Positions 1-8,909 are shown, numbered from the stretch's first letter. The stretch: DNA of 43,579 bases from an uncultured Lachnospiraceae bacterium (GCA_947630485.1 CANRHU010000025.1:1-43579), one strand, 5' to 3'. Program-made: numbers and translations. Notes: generated by a model from the letters alone, not told the origin.

Positions 1-1259
1 GCGGACATCAGCACGTTGACGCCGACGTTGGCGACGGAGAGCAGGAACAGGTTCTTGAACAGCTTGTTCATTTCCTCGTTGGTGGTCTCCTTGGAGGCCG
101 AGTAGGAGGACATGATGATCGCGCCGCCCGTGGAGAGGGGGCTGATCGCCGCCGCGAAGGAGGTCGCCGTGATGGCGGAGATGAGCTCCATGTAGTTTAC
201 GCCTGTAAACTGCTGCGCCACCTGGTCCGCGATGGGATACAGCGCGGGCATGACGACGCCGGTTGTAGAGCTTACCCAGGAAAGGATGCCTGAGGTGGCC
301 GCCATGATCGGCACCGAGGTCTTCTCGCTTAAGAAGCTGTTGAGGAAGTCGGAGACGAGGGTGATGCCGCCCAGCTTGTCGATGACGCTGACCAGGGCGC
401 CCACGCCGCAGATGAATACCAGGGTTCCCCAGGGAATGCCCTTGATGGCTGCCTTCTCGTCTGCCGCGCCAAGAAGGATCAGGACGGCGGCCATGATGAA
501 GGCGAAGAGGCCCGTGTCCAGCTTGAAGCCGATGCAGCAGATTACCATAATGACGATGGCGGCCATGGTCAGCTTCTGGTTGCGGTTGAACTTGGGAATC
601 TCGGACCATTTCAGGGGATTATCCGCCTTCACCTTGTAGCTCTTGGAGCCGATGTAGACGATCAGGGTGAAGACGAAGCCGGACAGCAGCGTGGACAGGA
701 ACAGATGCGCCGCGTTGGCTCCCGTGAATTCCATGGAGATGGGCTCCTTGGTGGTCAGCTCCTTCGCCAGGATACCGGTCAGGGACAGCGGCGAAGCGCA
801 GCCCGCGTTGGCTCCCAGCTTGGCAAAGAGGGCGGTAACCCAGGGGTTGATCTTCATTTCAAAGGCCAGATACATGGCGAATGTAGTCATCAGAATGCCG
901 GCTGCGATGTGGCCGGGGCCGATGGCGGAGATGAACGCCGAGAGGACGAACATCAGGATTGGAATCAGCACGGTGTGTTTGCCGACCAGCGCGACTACCT
1001 TCTTGGAGAACAGATCCAGCGTGCCGTTCTGGGACGCCATTCCGAACAGGAAGGTGACGCCGACCAGAGTTACGAACATGGAGCTGGAGAAACCGCCTGT
1101 GACGGCGGAGGCTTTCAGGCCGCCGAGCATTGCCAGGATAAAGGCCACGCCCAGAGACAGAAAACCAAGGTTGACTTTCTTGATAAAGCCGATGGCTACT
1201 ACGATGGCCAGCACGATCAGCGAGATGACCGGCATGTAAGGGGCTAAAAACGATGTCAT
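1..1259 (-). CDS. MatC/SLC13-like carboxylate permease, C-terminus missing (runs off left edge)
   Basis: About 419 residues are visible and the end lies outside the window. The reading begins MTSFLAPYMPVISLIVLAIV and is almost entirely hydrophobic helices, with repeated Gly/Ser/Pro-rich re-entrant stretches such as SAIGPGHIAAGI, ANAGCASPLSLTG and AAISPLSTGGAI. This pattern fits the dicarboxylate carrier MatC N-terminal family within the ArsB/NhaD (ion transporter) superfamily, which import malonate and other di- or tricarboxylates. The start at 1259 is supported by an AGGAGG about 7 bases upstream. The PrpF-family isomerase gene lies upstream on the same strand, 83 bp away, so the two are probably one operon taking up and rearranging an unsaturated carboxylate. 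Substrate is inferred only from context. Confidence 0.8.
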   Translation of the reverse strand, partial: MTSFLAPYMPVISLIVLAIVVAIGFIKKVNLGFLSLGVAFILAMLGGLKASAVTGGFSSSMFVTLVGVTFLFGMASQNGTLDLFSKKVVALVGKHTVLIPILMFVLSAFISAIGPGHIAAGILMTTFAMYLAFEMKINPWVTALFAKLGANAGCASPLSLTGILAKELTTKEPISMEFTGANAAHLFLSTLLSGFVFTLIVYIGSKSYKVKADNPLKWSEIPKFNRNQKLTMAAIVIMVICCIGFKLDTGLFAFIMAAVLILLGAADEKAAIKGIPWGTLVFICGVGALVSVIDKLGGITLVSDFLNSFLSEKTSVPIMAATSGILSWVSSTTGVVMPALYPIADQVAQQFTGVNYMELISAITATSFAAAISPLSTGGAIIMSSYSASKETTNEEMNKLFKNLFLLSVANVGVNVLMS

Positions 1260-1342
1260 AAGAGAAACCTCCTAAAATTATCGAAAAATCTGATTTATCG
1301 CAAACGGTAAAATATAAAATCAGCAGTGCCAGAAAGCGGCTG

Positions 1343-2491
1343 TTACAGCCGGATCCTTGCCGTTCCTTCCATCAGCAGGTTGGCCGTGCGGAAACCGAAG
1401 GTGTCGTCGATCTCCGGGACGGGGCCGTTTTCCTGATAATCCACGCCGCACTCCAGGATACCGCCGGGATGGCCGATGCGGATAAACTGGGTGTCCGCGG
1501 TCGGAGAGAGCACCTGGTTTACGATGCTGCCGGGAATGACGGCCGCGGCGGCCGTACACATGGCGCCGGTCATGGCGTAGCTGGGATGCGTCTTCTGCAT
1601 GGACATCATGCGGGAGAGCAGGTCGATGCAGTCCCTGCGGATTTCCTTGCCGTCCGCCGTCACATAGTCGGCGGCCTCCGCTACGAACGTCATCTTCGGG
1701 ATGCCGGGGGTATCCCAGGCGGAGCGCGTATAATCGGAGATCAGACCGAGCTTTACGGCGGCAAGACCGCGGACTTTTTCGAGCAGCTCCAGCTTATCCG
1801 CGTCCGCATTCAGATCATCCGGAAGTTCGCGCCCTGTAAGTCCCAGATCCGACGCTTTCACGAAGACCAGCGGATTGGCGGCGTCCACGATGGAGACGCG
1901 CACAGGACCGAAATCCGGCACATCCAGCGTATCGACGGCGTTCCCCGTGGGCAGCAGGCCGTTCCCGAGCGTTCCGGACGGTTTTACGAATTTCAGCTTG
2001 ATCGGGGAGGCCGTTCCGGGCACGCCCGCAATCGAGAAGTCCCCTTCATATTCTACCGTACCGTCTGCGGTATGTACATCGGCGATGATGATCTTTCCGG
2101 TGTTGGTGTTGTAGATCCGCACCGGCGTCACGCCGTCCTTCGCTTCCACGAGCCCTTTTTCAATCGCGAAGGGGCCCACGCCGGAGGAAATGTTGCCGCA
2201 GTTGCCCTTGTAGCTGACTAACGGCTTATCGACGGAGACCTGGGCGAAGGTGTAGTCCACGTCCGCGTCGGGCCGGTCGGATCGTTTCACGATGGCAACC
2301 TTGCTGGTGACGGACTGGGAACCGCCGAGACCGTCGATCTGCTTTTTATCCGGACTTCCCATGAGCCGCAGAAGAATCGGCTCCCACTCGTCGTGGTCGG
2401 CTGGCAGTTCCGATTCCAGGATGTATACGCCCTTGCTGGTGCCGCCGCGCATGATCGTGACTGGGAGACGTATGCTGTGATTTGTCTGCAT
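1343..2491 (-). CDS. prpF: PrpF-family aconitate/methylitaconate isomerase
   Basis: The 382-residue protein starts MQTNHSIRLPVTIMRGGTSK, the signature opening of the PrpF family (diaminopimelate-epimerase-like fold). Members include 2-methylaconitate cis-trans isomerase, 3-methylitaconate delta-isomerase (Mii) and 4-oxalomesaconate tautomerase. Other family features are GNCGNISSGVGPFAIEKG and TGAMCTAAAAVIPGSIV; cysteines at these sites are the usual acid/base positions. The reading frame is open 44 codons further upstream, but AGGAGG at 2500-2505 lies 8 bases before 2491, so the shorter form is chosen. It lies upstream of the MatC-like permease on the same strand and is divergent from a LysR gene. 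Which unsaturated acid it isomerises is not decidable here. Confidence 0.85.
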   Translation of the reverse strand: MQTNHSIRLPVTIMRGGTSKGVYILESELPADHDEWEPILLRLMGSPDKKQIDGLGGSQSVTSKVAIVKRSDRPDADVDYTFAQVSVDKPLVSYKGNCGNISSGVGPFAIEKGLVEAKDGVTPVRIYNTNTGKIIIADVHTADGTVEYEGDFSIAGVPGTASPIKLKFVKPSGTLGNGLLPTGNAVDTLDVPDFGPVRVSIVDAANPLVFVKASDLGLTGRELPDDLNADADKLELLEKVRGLAAVKLGLISDYTRSAWDTPGIPKMTFVAEAADYVTADGKEIRRDCIDLLSRMMSMQKTHPSYAMTGAMCTAAAAVIPGSIVNQVLSPTADTQFIRIGHPGGILECGVDYQENGPVPEIDDTFGFRTANLLMEGTARIRL

Positions 2492-2762
2492 AATGAAAAC
2501 CTCCTGTAAATGCTTTCTTGGCGCGCCGACGGTATGCGGGATGTCTGCTGCGGGAATGTCTGTTATGGGAATAACTCCCGTCCATGCGGCCGGCCGCGCC
2601 GCCGTCCCCGATACCGTTTCCATGCTTTTATGCTAACATGGGAATTTGTAAATGTGAAATTCATGCGTTTGATGGAAACTATGCGGTTTCGGAATATTTC
2701 TGTATAAAATGCACAAAAATTCCGGCAAATCATAGGGCAAATAAGACAATTATTCTTGCTTT

Positions 2763-2777
2763 GAATGGAATCCATTC
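2763..2777. promoter_or_regulatory. Inverted repeat in the prpF/lysR divergent region
   Basis: GAATGG-AAT-CCATTC is a perfect 6-3-6 inverted repeat between the divergent prpF and lysR starts, and a further TGAATG lies at 2783-2788. It precedes an extended -10 (TGCTATAGT, ending near 2816) for the LysR gene. It may be an operator of that regulator; this is inference from position. Confidence 0.35.
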
Positions 2778-2875
2778 ATTTTTTGAATGCCGCGCTGAGG
2801 AAAAATGTGCTATAGTAAATGATGGATAAGCAGATGAAACGCAGAGACGGAGGACGTCCCGGATAGGAGGAGACC

Positions 2876-3811
2876 ATGGACTTTCGGGAATTGAATTACA
2901 TTCTGGCAATCGCTAAATATCAGAATATCACCAAAGCGGCGGATTCCCTCTATGTGGGTCAGCCGACCCTCAGCAAATTCCTGATTACGCTGGAAGATGA
3001 GCTTGGACTGAAACTGTTCCGCAAGATCGGCCACAAATATGTGCCCACCTACGCCGGGGAACGCTACGTGGAGCGGGCCAGCCAGATTCTGCAGATCAAG
3101 AGCGACCTGGACGCGGAGCTTGCAGATATCATTAAGCGGGACGTAGGCGTTCTAAACGTGGCCTTTGCCAATATGCGCGGGACTTACATGCTTCCCTGCA
3201 CGCTCCCCAAGTTTCAGGATCAGCATCCGAACGTGAAAGTAAATATCTATGAAGGTTCTTCCGACGAGAATGACCGCCGGCTGATCGACGGCCAGGTGGA
3301 GGTGGCGTTCTACAGCAAGCCCAGCACGCTGAATCCGCAGATTGAGTACGAGACGCTTATGAAGGATGAGGAGCTTCTGATCTGCACCTGCAAGAATCAC
3401 CCGGTCGGCCGCCTGGCGGTGCCCAACCCGGCCAGCTGTTATCCGAAGCTCGACGTGGAGATGCTTAAGAATGAGCGGATTCTGATGATGAAACCGGAAC
3501 ACCGCACGAGACAGATCATGGACGGGTATCTGAAGGAGCATGGGATTCAGCTGGAGAACGTGCTGTACACCGGGAGTCTGCCGGCGATCATGGAGCTGGC
3601 CTCTTCGGGTTACGGAATCGCGTTCATCTTTGAGACGCATCTGCGCCACCGCATCAAGAATCAGCCGATCGACTGCTACAGCTTCGGCGAGCCGCGGGTC
3701 ACGTCGGATTTTGTGGCCGCGTTCCGCAAGGGAAGCTATGTGTCGCATTATACGAGGGATTTCGTGGAGATTGTGCGCAGCGCGGTATTTCAGACGGATC
3801 AGGGGATCTGA
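2876..3811 (+). CDS. LysR-family transcriptional regulator (near prpF)
   Basis: A 311-residue LysR-type regulator. Residues 1-60 are the winged helix-turn-helix (ELNYILAIAKYQNITKAADS, then VGQPTLSKFLITLEDELG). Residues from about 90 are the periplasmic-binding-protein-like effector domain. AGGAGG sits just upstream of ATG 2876 (GGATAGGAGGAGACC). LysR regulators commonly act on divergent neighbours, so prpF and the MatC-like permease are the likely targets and an unsaturated or branched carboxylate the likely co-inducer; both are inferences. Confidence 0.88.
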   Translation: MDFRELNYILAIAKYQNITKAADSLYVGQPTLSKFLITLEDELGLKLFRKIGHKYVPTYAGERYVERASQILQIKSDLDAELADIIKRDVGVLNVAFANMRGTYMLPCTLPKFQDQHPNVKVNIYEGSSDENDRRLIDGQVEVAFYSKPSTLNPQIEYETLMKDEELLICTCKNHPVGRLAVPNPASCYPKLDVEMLKNERILMMKPEHRTRQIMDGYLKEHGIQLENVLYTGSLPAIMELASSGYGIAFIFETHLRHRIKNQPIDCYSFGEPRVTSDFVAAFRKGSYVSHYTRDFVEIVRSAVFQTDQGI

Positions 3812-3909
3812 CGGCGCTTTCCGACGCGGACGGGCGGCGGCTTTCGGAATGCCAGGAGTACGCTGGGGGTGCTCTCTGAGGGTACGGGGCAGGCCGCGCG
3901 CAGTTTGGC

Positions 3910-3938
3910 TTGACACGGGATGAAAGATTGATTATAGT
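3910..3938 (+). promoter_or_regulatory. Sigma-A promoter with overlapping inverted repeat, for the HAD gene
   Basis: TTGACA at 3910-3915 and TATAGT at 3933-3938 are separated by 17 bp. A perfect 9-bp inverted repeat, TGAAAGATT (3921-3929) and AATCTTTCA (3947-3955), straddles the -10 element, so a repressor site or a 5' leader hairpin is possible. The HAD gene starts about 50 bp downstream. Confidence 0.65.
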
Positions 3939-3990
3939 AGAGCCGTAATCTTTCACGCAGTGTGATCCGCATGGAAAGGGAAAGCGAAGA

Positions 3991-4689
3991 ATGATAAAAG
4001 CAGTTTTATTTGATCTGGACGGAACGCTGCTTCCGATGGATCAGGAGGCATTCGTGAAGGCCTATCTCGGCCGCCTGGCCGCCTATCTGGCGCCTTATGG
4101 GTATGATCCGAAGAAGCTTGTAGACGCGATCTGGAAGGGCGTCGGCGCGATGGTCGCCAATGACGGCGGATGCAGGAACGAGGTTCTGTTTTGGAGGGCG
4201 TTCGCCGGTATTTTTGGGGAGGAGCGCCTGAAGGACCGTCCGTTGATCGAGGAGTTTTACCGCACGGAGTTTCAGAAGGTGCAGCAGAGCTGCGGCTTTA
4301 ATCCGGTATCCGCGGAGCTGATCGGCCGCCTGAGGGAGGAGGGATACCGCCTGATTCTGGCGACGAATCCGATCTTTCCGGCCGCGGCCACCGAGAGCCG
4401 TATCCGCTGGGCGGGCCTTAAGCCGTCCGATTTTGAGTTCTATACTACCTATGAAAATATCAGCAGCTGTAAACCGAATCTGGAGTACTACCGGGAGATA
4501 TTGACGATGCGCGGCCTGACGGCGGAGGAGTGCCTGATGGCGGGCAATGACGTGGGCGAGGACATGATCGCCGCGAAGCTCGGAATGAAAGTCTTCCTGG
4601 TGACGGACTGTCTGATCGACCGGGGCGAGGATATCTCGCGGTATCCCCATGGAAGCTTAAAAGAGCTGGCGGGTTATCTGGAAAGGTGA
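3991..4689 (+). CDS. HAD-superfamily phosphatase
   Basis: The 232-residue protein begins MIKAVLFDLDGTLL, giving the DxD nucleophile pair (D8, D10) of haloacid-dehalogenase phosphatases. It also has a helical cap, the motif-II region LILATNPIFP, motif III lysine near SCKPNLEYY and the motif-IV acidic pair in MAGNDVGEDMIAA. Substrate is not evident; small phosphorylated metabolites are usual for this class. It has its own promoter and its 3' end overlaps the convergent LysR gene by 16 bp. The Shine-Dalgarno sequence is weak (GGGAAAGCGAAG). Confidence 0.85.
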   Translation: MIKAVLFDLDGTLLPMDQEAFVKAYLGRLAAYLAPYGYDPKKLVDAIWKGVGAMVANDGGCRNEVLFWRAFAGIFGEERLKDRPLIEEFYRTEFQKVQQSCGFNPVSAELIGRLREEGYRLILATNPIFPAAATESRIRWAGLKPSDFEFYTTYENISSCKPNLEYYREILTMRGLTAEECLMAGNDVGEDMIAAKLGMKVFLVTDCLIDRGEDISRYPHGSLKELAGYLER

Positions 4690-5576
4690 TTTTTTTCGGC
4701 GGCGAAGCGCAAAAATGTCCCTACCGCCTGCGACACCCGGATCGGGCAGTATGCAAATCCCACGGTGCGCTTGTGAATCTGCGCGTCTGTTTTCACCTGA
4801 ACCAGCCTTCCGGTCCGCAGATCCTCCTCAACAAATTCGCGGATCACGCACGCAATCCCGAGACCGATCCGCGCAAATTCAATCAGAAGATCCATGGTGG
4901 TCACCTCCAGAAGGTTGTTGGCCTCGATGTGGTTGACCGCCATGTAGTCGTCGATGTAGCGCCGGGTGATGTTCTCCCGGTCTAAAAGCATCACGTTGCC
5001 CACCTGGAATACGTCCGCGTCGGCCCCTTCGCGCAGCCGGAGATTTTCCAGATAGCTGGGCGTCGCCACGAAAATATCCTGGATATCCATGACCGGGATG
5101 AACTCCAGGTTTTTGGGGGATCGGGGTTCCGCGACCAGGCCGATGTCGATCCGCTGCTGTTCCAGCATGGAGAGCGTGTGGGTCGAGGACTGGCTTTCGA
5201 TCGTCACCTTGATGTGCGGGTATCGCTCGATAAAGCCTTTCAGATAATCCAGCATGATAAAACGGCACAGCGTATTGCTGACGCCGATGCGGATATGGCC
5301 CATGTGGAAATCCTTGAACCGGCGAAGCTCCTGTTCCCCCAGCGCCAGCTCCTCGAAGGCCTTTTGGATGTGGTCGAAGAGGACCGCGCCCTCCTCGGTC
5401 AGCTGGACGCCCCGGGAGTTGCGGGAAAATAGAACCGTGCCGAGACTGTCTTCCAGCTTGCTGATGGCTTTGCTGATGGCCGGCTGGCTGATGAAAAGCT
5501 CGCGCGCCGCGCGGGAGATATTGCCGCTTTTGGCGACCTCGTAGAAGATACGGTATTGGGAAAGATTCTGTTCCAT
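4674..5576 (-). CDS. LysR-family regulator divergent from leuCD
   Basis: A 300-residue LysR-type regulator beginning MEQNLSQYRIFYEVAKSGNI, with the helix-turn-helix continuing through ARELFISQPAISKAISKLED. An effector-binding domain follows (HMGHIRIGVSNTLCRF, RIDIGLVAEP). It is transcribed away from leuC across a 240-bp gap. Its own promoter carries a palindrome between -35 and -10. Control of leuCD and self-repression are the natural reading; an isopropylmalate-type co-inducer is inference. Confidence 0.88.
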   Translation of the reverse strand: MEQNLSQYRIFYEVAKSGNISRAARELFISQPAISKAISKLEDSLGTVLFSRNSRGVQLTEEGAVLFDHIQKAFEELALGEQELRRFKDFHMGHIRIGVSNTLCRFIMLDYLKGFIERYPHIKVTIESQSSTHTLSMLEQQRIDIGLVAEPRSPKNLEFIPVMDIQDIFVATPSYLENLRLREGADADVFQVGNVMLLDRENITRRYIDDYMAVNHIEANNLLEVTTMDLLIEFARIGLGIACVIREFVEEDLRTGRLVQVKTDAQIHKRTVGFAYCPIRVSQAVGTFLRFAAEKNHLSR

Positions 5577-5701
5577 CGCGGGTTCTCCTTTCTTTCTCCT
5601 CTATGTCTGTTTCCGGCACGGCTTCGGCGGCGCGGGTTTGCGGATGCAGACGGTCTGTACATAACTCGGTTTCATATCAAACATGCATATTATGTATTTC
5701 T

Positions 5702-5730
5702 ATTATAGCCGCGGCTATGGTAAAATTCAA
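5702..5730 (-). promoter_or_regulatory. lysR promoter with a 14-bp palindrome
   Basis: Read on the minus strand, TTGAAT (5730-5725) and TATAAT (5707-5702) are 17 bp apart, a near-consensus sigma-A promoter for the LysR gene. The perfect palindrome ATAGCCGCGGCTAT (5705-5718) overlaps the -10 and spacer, an arrangement expected for autorepression. A second symmetric stretch, AACTACTTAAGTT, lies at about 5729-5741 on the leuC side. No convincing leuC promoter was identified in 5577-5816. Confidence 0.65.
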
Positions 5731-5816
5731 CTACTTAAGTTAAACTTTCTATGCGGAAGCCGCGCTTTCAGCGGATTTTCCGCATGTGAGTGCAATCAGA
5801 AGGAGGTTTTACCGTT

Positions 5817-7082
5817 ATGGGAATGACGATGACCCAGAAGATCCTGGCGGCCCATGCCGGACTTTCGGAAGTGAAGGCCGGGCAGCTGATCGAGGCGGAT
5901 CTTGATCTGGTTATGGGCAACGATATCACGGCGCCCGTCGCCATCAATGAGATGAAGAAAATGAATCATCAGAGCGTCTTTGACAGGGACAAGGTGGCTC
6001 TGATTATGGATCACTTTATTCCGAATAAGGATATCAAGTCGGCGGAGAACTGTAAGTGCTGCCGCGAGTTCGCGGTCCGCCATGAGCTGACCAACTATTT
6101 CGACGTGGGAGAGATGGGCATCGAGCACGCGCTGGTGCCGGAGAAGGGTCTTGTGGTGGCCGGGGACGCGGTGATCGGCGCCGATTCCCACACCTGCACC
6201 TACGGCGCGCTTGGGGCGTTCTCCACGGGCGTCGGCAGCACGGACATGGCGGCCGGCATGGTCACCGGGAAGGCGTGGTTTAAGGTTCCGTCCGCGCTGA
6301 AATTCGAGCTGGTCGGAAAGCCCTCCGAATGGGTCAGCGGCAAGGACGTGATTCTGCATATCATCGGTATGATCGGCGTGGACGGCGCGCTCTATAAATC
6401 CATGGAGTTTACCGGCGAGGGCATTCGGAACCTCTCCATGGACGACCGTTTCACGATCTGCAATATGGCGATCGAAGCGGGAGGCAAGAACGGCATTTTC
6501 CCGGTGGATGAGCTGGCCGTCGAGTATATGAAGGAGCATTCGAAGCGGGACTTTAAGGTCTATGAGGCGGATCCTGACGCCGAGTATGAGGCCGTCTACA
6601 CCGTCGATCTGTCGGCGCTTAAGCCCACGGTGTCCTTCCCGCATCTGCCGGAGAACACGAAGGAAGTCGGCACCTTCGGCGAGGTGAAGATCGACCAGGC
6701 GGTGATCGGTTCCTGCACCAACGGCCGCATCAGCGACATGCGCGTCGCGGCCGGGATCCTGAAAGGGCGCAGGGTCGCCAAGGGGGTTCGCTGCATTGTG
6801 ATTCCCGCGACGCAGAGCGTCTACCTGCAGGCGCTTAAGGAGGGGCTGATTGAAACCTTCATCGAGGCGGGGGCCGTCGTAAGCACGCCTACCTGCGGCC
6901 CGTGCCTGGGCGGTTATATGGGCATTCTGGCGGCGGGAGAGCGGTGCGTTTCCACGACGAACCGCAATTTCGTGGGCCGTATGGGCCATGTGGATTCCGA
7001 GGTTTATCTGGCGAGCCCGGCTGTGGCCGCGGCCAGCGCGGTGACCGGAAGAATCACCTGCCCCTGCGAGCTTGAAGGCTGA
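5817..7082 (+). CDS. leuC: 3-isopropylmalate dehydratase large subunit (aconitase family)
   Basis: The 421-residue protein is the LeuC/homoaconitase-type large subunit. The three 4Fe-4S cluster cysteines are visible: C300 in IGSCTNGR and C360/C363 in [31 protein letters not shown] and the C-terminal [10 protein letters not shown] are also family hallmarks. With LeuD it isomerises 2-isopropylmalate to 3-isopropylmalate in leucine synthesis. ATG 5817 follows AGGAGG at 5801-5806 by 10 bases and is preferred over the earlier in-frame ATG at 5790. Related enzymes of this family hydrate dimethylmaleate, a possibility given the PrpF gene nearby, but the sequence resembles ordinary clostridial LeuC. 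Confidence 0.9.
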   Translation: MGMTMTQKILAAHAGLSEVKAGQLIEADLDLVMGNDITAPVAINEMKKMNHQSVFDRDKVALIMDHFIPNKDIKSAENCKCCREFAVRHELTNYFDVGEMGIEHALVPEKGLVVAGDAVIGADSHTCTYGALGAFSTGVGSTDMAAGMVTGKAWFKVPSALKFELVGKPSEWVSGKDVILHIIGMIGVDGALYKSMEFTGEGIRNLSMDDRFTICNMAIEAGGKNGIFPVDELAVEYMKEHSKRDFKVYEADPDAEYEAVYTVDLSALKPTVSFPHLPENTKEVGTFGEVKIDQAVIGSCTNGRISDMRVAAGILKGRRVAKGVRCIVIPATQSVYLQALKEGLIETFIEAGAVVSTPTCGPCLGGYMGILAAGERCVSTTNRNFVGRMGHVDSEVYLASPAVAAASAVTGRITCPCELEG

Positions 7083-7156
7083 GAGGAGAGCTGCTAATAT
7101 TATCCGGGCGGCGCCGTCAGCGCCGCCTGCCGATCGATCAGAAAGGATATCATAGT

Positions 7157-7642
7157 ATGAAAGCAAACGGAAGCGTATTCAAATACGGAGATAATGTAGA
7201 TACCGATGTCATCATTCCGGCCCGCTACTTAAACGCCACGGAGGGCGCGGAGCTGGCGAAGCACTGCATGGAAGATATTGATAAGGAGTTTATCAAAAAA
7301 GTGCGTCCGGGCGACATCATTGTGGCGAAGAAAAATTTTGGCTGCGGCTCCTCCCGGGAGCACGCGCCGCTGGCGATCAAATGCGCCGGCGTCAGCTGCG
7401 TGATCGCGGAGACCTTCGCGCGCATCTTCTACCGCAATTCCATTAACATCGGCCTGCCGATCATTGAGTGCAGGGAGGCGTCCGAGCGCATCGAGAACGG
7501 CGATCAGGTGGAGATCGATTTCGACTCCGGCGTCATTACGAACCTGACGAAGAAGGAGACCTACCAGGGACAGGCGTTCCCGCCGTTCATGCAGAAGATC
7601 ATCTCCGCGGGCGGCCTGGTCAACTATATCAACGGCAATTAG
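7157..7642 (+). CDS. leuD: 3-isopropylmalate dehydratase small subunit
   Basis: At 161 residues this is the single-domain swivel subunit found in Firmicutes and archaea. [15 protein letters not shown] near the N-terminus and [15 protein letters not shown] are the substrate-contacting signatures of LeuD. It follows leuC by 74 bp, with AAAGGA ahead of the ATG. No leuB or leuA is adjacent, so the leucine genes are split in this genome. Confidence 0.92.
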   Translation: MKANGSVFKYGDNVDTDVIIPARYLNATEGAELAKHCMEDIDKEFIKKVRPGDIIVAKKNFGCGSSREHAPLAIKCAGVSCVIAETFARIFYRNSINIGLPIIECREASERIENGDQVEIDFDSGVITNLTKKETYQGQAFPPFMQKIISAGGLVNYINGN

Positions 7643-7705
7643 TTGACATAATATTTTATCGGGGTGTGAGGACTCGTTTTTTACGATATCATTTAACACA
7701 AACGT

Positions 7706-7726
7706 AATATTTATGAAATATTTTTT
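7706..7726 (+). terminator. Weak AT-only hairpin after leuD
   Basis: AATATTT-ATG-AAATATT followed by TTTT forms a 7-bp stem of A-U pairs only, 63 bp beyond the leuD stop. It is the best local terminator candidate, but an all-AU stem is weak. Confidence 0.3.
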
Positions 7727-7757
7727 CACAGAAAATTAAATAAAAATCCAGCATTTG

Positions 7758-7817
7758 ATGGGCGCGAATCCGTGCAGAGTGAATAAAAGGCCGGACAGCG
7801 CCCATTTCTGTGTCCGG
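7758..7817 (+). other. Possible H-type pseudoknot RNA in the leuD to hydrolase gap
   Basis: The 331-bp gap 7643-7973 contains two interleaved perfect stems: ATGGGCGC (7758-7765) with GCGCCCAT (7798-7805), and CCGGACA (7791-7797) with TGTCCGG (7811-7817). The middle arms abut with no spacer, which would let the helices stack as a pseudoknot. No known riboswitch consensus was recognised. The rest of the gap is AT-rich with one promoter at 7846. Confidence 0.3.
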
Positions 7818-7845
7818 AAATAATCACAAACTTGCGGACAGCCCA

Positions 7846-7875
7846 TTGACTTTCGGCTTCAAAATCCAATATAAT
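7846..7875 (+). promoter_or_regulatory. Sigma-A promoter for the cell-wall hydrolase gene
   Basis: TTGACT (7846-7851) and a perfect TATAAT (7870-7875) are separated by 18 bp, about 98 bp ahead of the hydrolase start codon. Confidence 0.65.
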
Positions 7876-7973
7876 TACCACTGCAACCGGAAAATCGGGC
7901 AAAAAATGGAATGTATCTCCCACATTTGCCCGAAATTTGCCGAAATTTGGAGAGTGAAGGAGAGAGGAGTATT

Positions 7974-8870
7974 ATGCCGACATTGTGCTCATTTCTTCAA
8001 AGCGCGCTTCTGTTTGTGAAAAGCTTCGCGGTGAGGGCCGCCAAGAGCGACTACCGCAGGAAAGCGGTTCTGGTAAGCGCCGGGATCGTTTTCGCGGTAG
8101 TGGCGTTTACTTCCGGCGGTTTTGGAGGCGGAGGCAGAAACGCGATGACGGTGTTCGCCGAGACCGCCTCCTCTGTGAGGGAGGACGGCGCGGACGACAC
8201 AGAAGAGATGGAAACCATTACGGAAGCGGACATACGAATTGAACTTACGGACCAGATTCAGGAAGGACAAAAGCTCGCGGGAGAATTTTTGGCGCAGGAA
8301 CTCCGCGAGGAAGAAAACTGCCGGAATCTGGCCCGCGGGAAGGCGGAGGATGTCCGGAAAAGGATACAGAAGGAGGAAGAAGAGAGAAAGCGCGCGGAGG
8401 AGAAAACCGCGGGGCTCATGGCCGAGGAGACCGCGCGGATGGAAGAGGCGGGCCAGCGGACGGAGGAAGAAGAAAAAAGGGCCGTGGCGAAGGCGTCCAT
8501 GAGCGCGGACGATTATCAGGTGCTTCTGCGCATCGTGCAGGCGGAGGCCGGCATTTGCGACGAGAGAGGAAAAATCCTTGTGGCGAATGTGGTCCTGAAC
8601 CGGGTGAGGAGCGACCGATTCCCGGATACGGTCAGGAAGGTCGTCTACCAAAGGGGACAGTTTTCGCCGGTGTCCAACGGAAGTATCGATACCTGCAGGG
8701 TGACGCAGGAGACGATCGACTGTGTGGAACGCGCCATGGCCGGCGAGGATTACTCGCAGGGAGCCCTGTTTTTTATGAACCGTCGCGGTTCGTCCTCGGG
8801 CAATACACGGTGGTTTGACAGTCATCTGACCTACCTGTTCAGTCATGAGAGCCACGAGTTTTTTAAATGA
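7974..8870 (+). CDS. Membrane-anchored SleB/CwlJ-type cell-wall hydrolase
   Basis: The 298-residue protein has a basic N-terminus, one membrane segment (about residues 31-48, AVLVSAGIVFAVVAF), a long Glu/Lys/Arg-rich coiled-coil linker (about 90-165) and a C-terminal Hydrolase_2 domain. That domain is recognisable by LLRIVQAEAGICDERGKILV, NVVLNRV, RKVVYQRGQFSPV and ALFFMN. The family includes the spore cortex-lytic enzymes SleB and CwlJ, but many non-spore Lachnospiraceae proteins share it, so a role in vegetative peptidoglycan turnover is equally likely. ATG 7974 follows a GGAG; the frame is open 21 codons further upstream without a good ribosome-binding site. Confidence 0.85.
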   Translation: MPTLCSFLQSALLFVKSFAVRAAKSDYRRKAVLVSAGIVFAVVAFTSGGFGGGGRNAMTVFAETASSVREDGADDTEEMETITEADIRIELTDQIQEGQKLAGEFLAQELREEENCRNLARGKAEDVRKRIQKEEEERKRAEEKTAGLMAEETARMEEAGQRTEEEEKRAVAKASMSADDYQVLLRIVQAEAGICDERGKILVANVVLNRVRSDRFPDTVRKVVYQRGQFSPVSNGSIDTCRVTQETIDCVERAMAGEDYSQGALFFMNRRGSSSGNTRWFDSHLTYLFSHESHEFFK

Positions 8871-8874
8871 AATC

Positions 8875-8903
8875 TTGACTTTTGGCTGAATAAGTGAGAT
8901 AAT
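8875..8903 (+). promoter_or_regulatory. Sigma-A promoter downstream of the hydrolase gene
   Basis: TTGACT (8875-8880), 17-bp spacer, GATAAT (8898-8903). It starts 4 bp after the hydrolase stop codon and would initiate near 8910. Confidence 0.6.
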
Positions 8904-8909
8904 AGACAC

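Noticed and set aside
232..1247. Long plus-strand open frames opposite the permease
   Set aside because: They are antisense shadows; the minus-strand frame gives a coherent membrane transporter with a good ribosome-binding site.
2492..2623. 44-codon upstream extension of prpF
   Set aside because: It has no ribosome-binding site, while AGGAGG is correctly spaced for ATG 2491 and family proteins start at MQTNHSIRLPV-like sequence.
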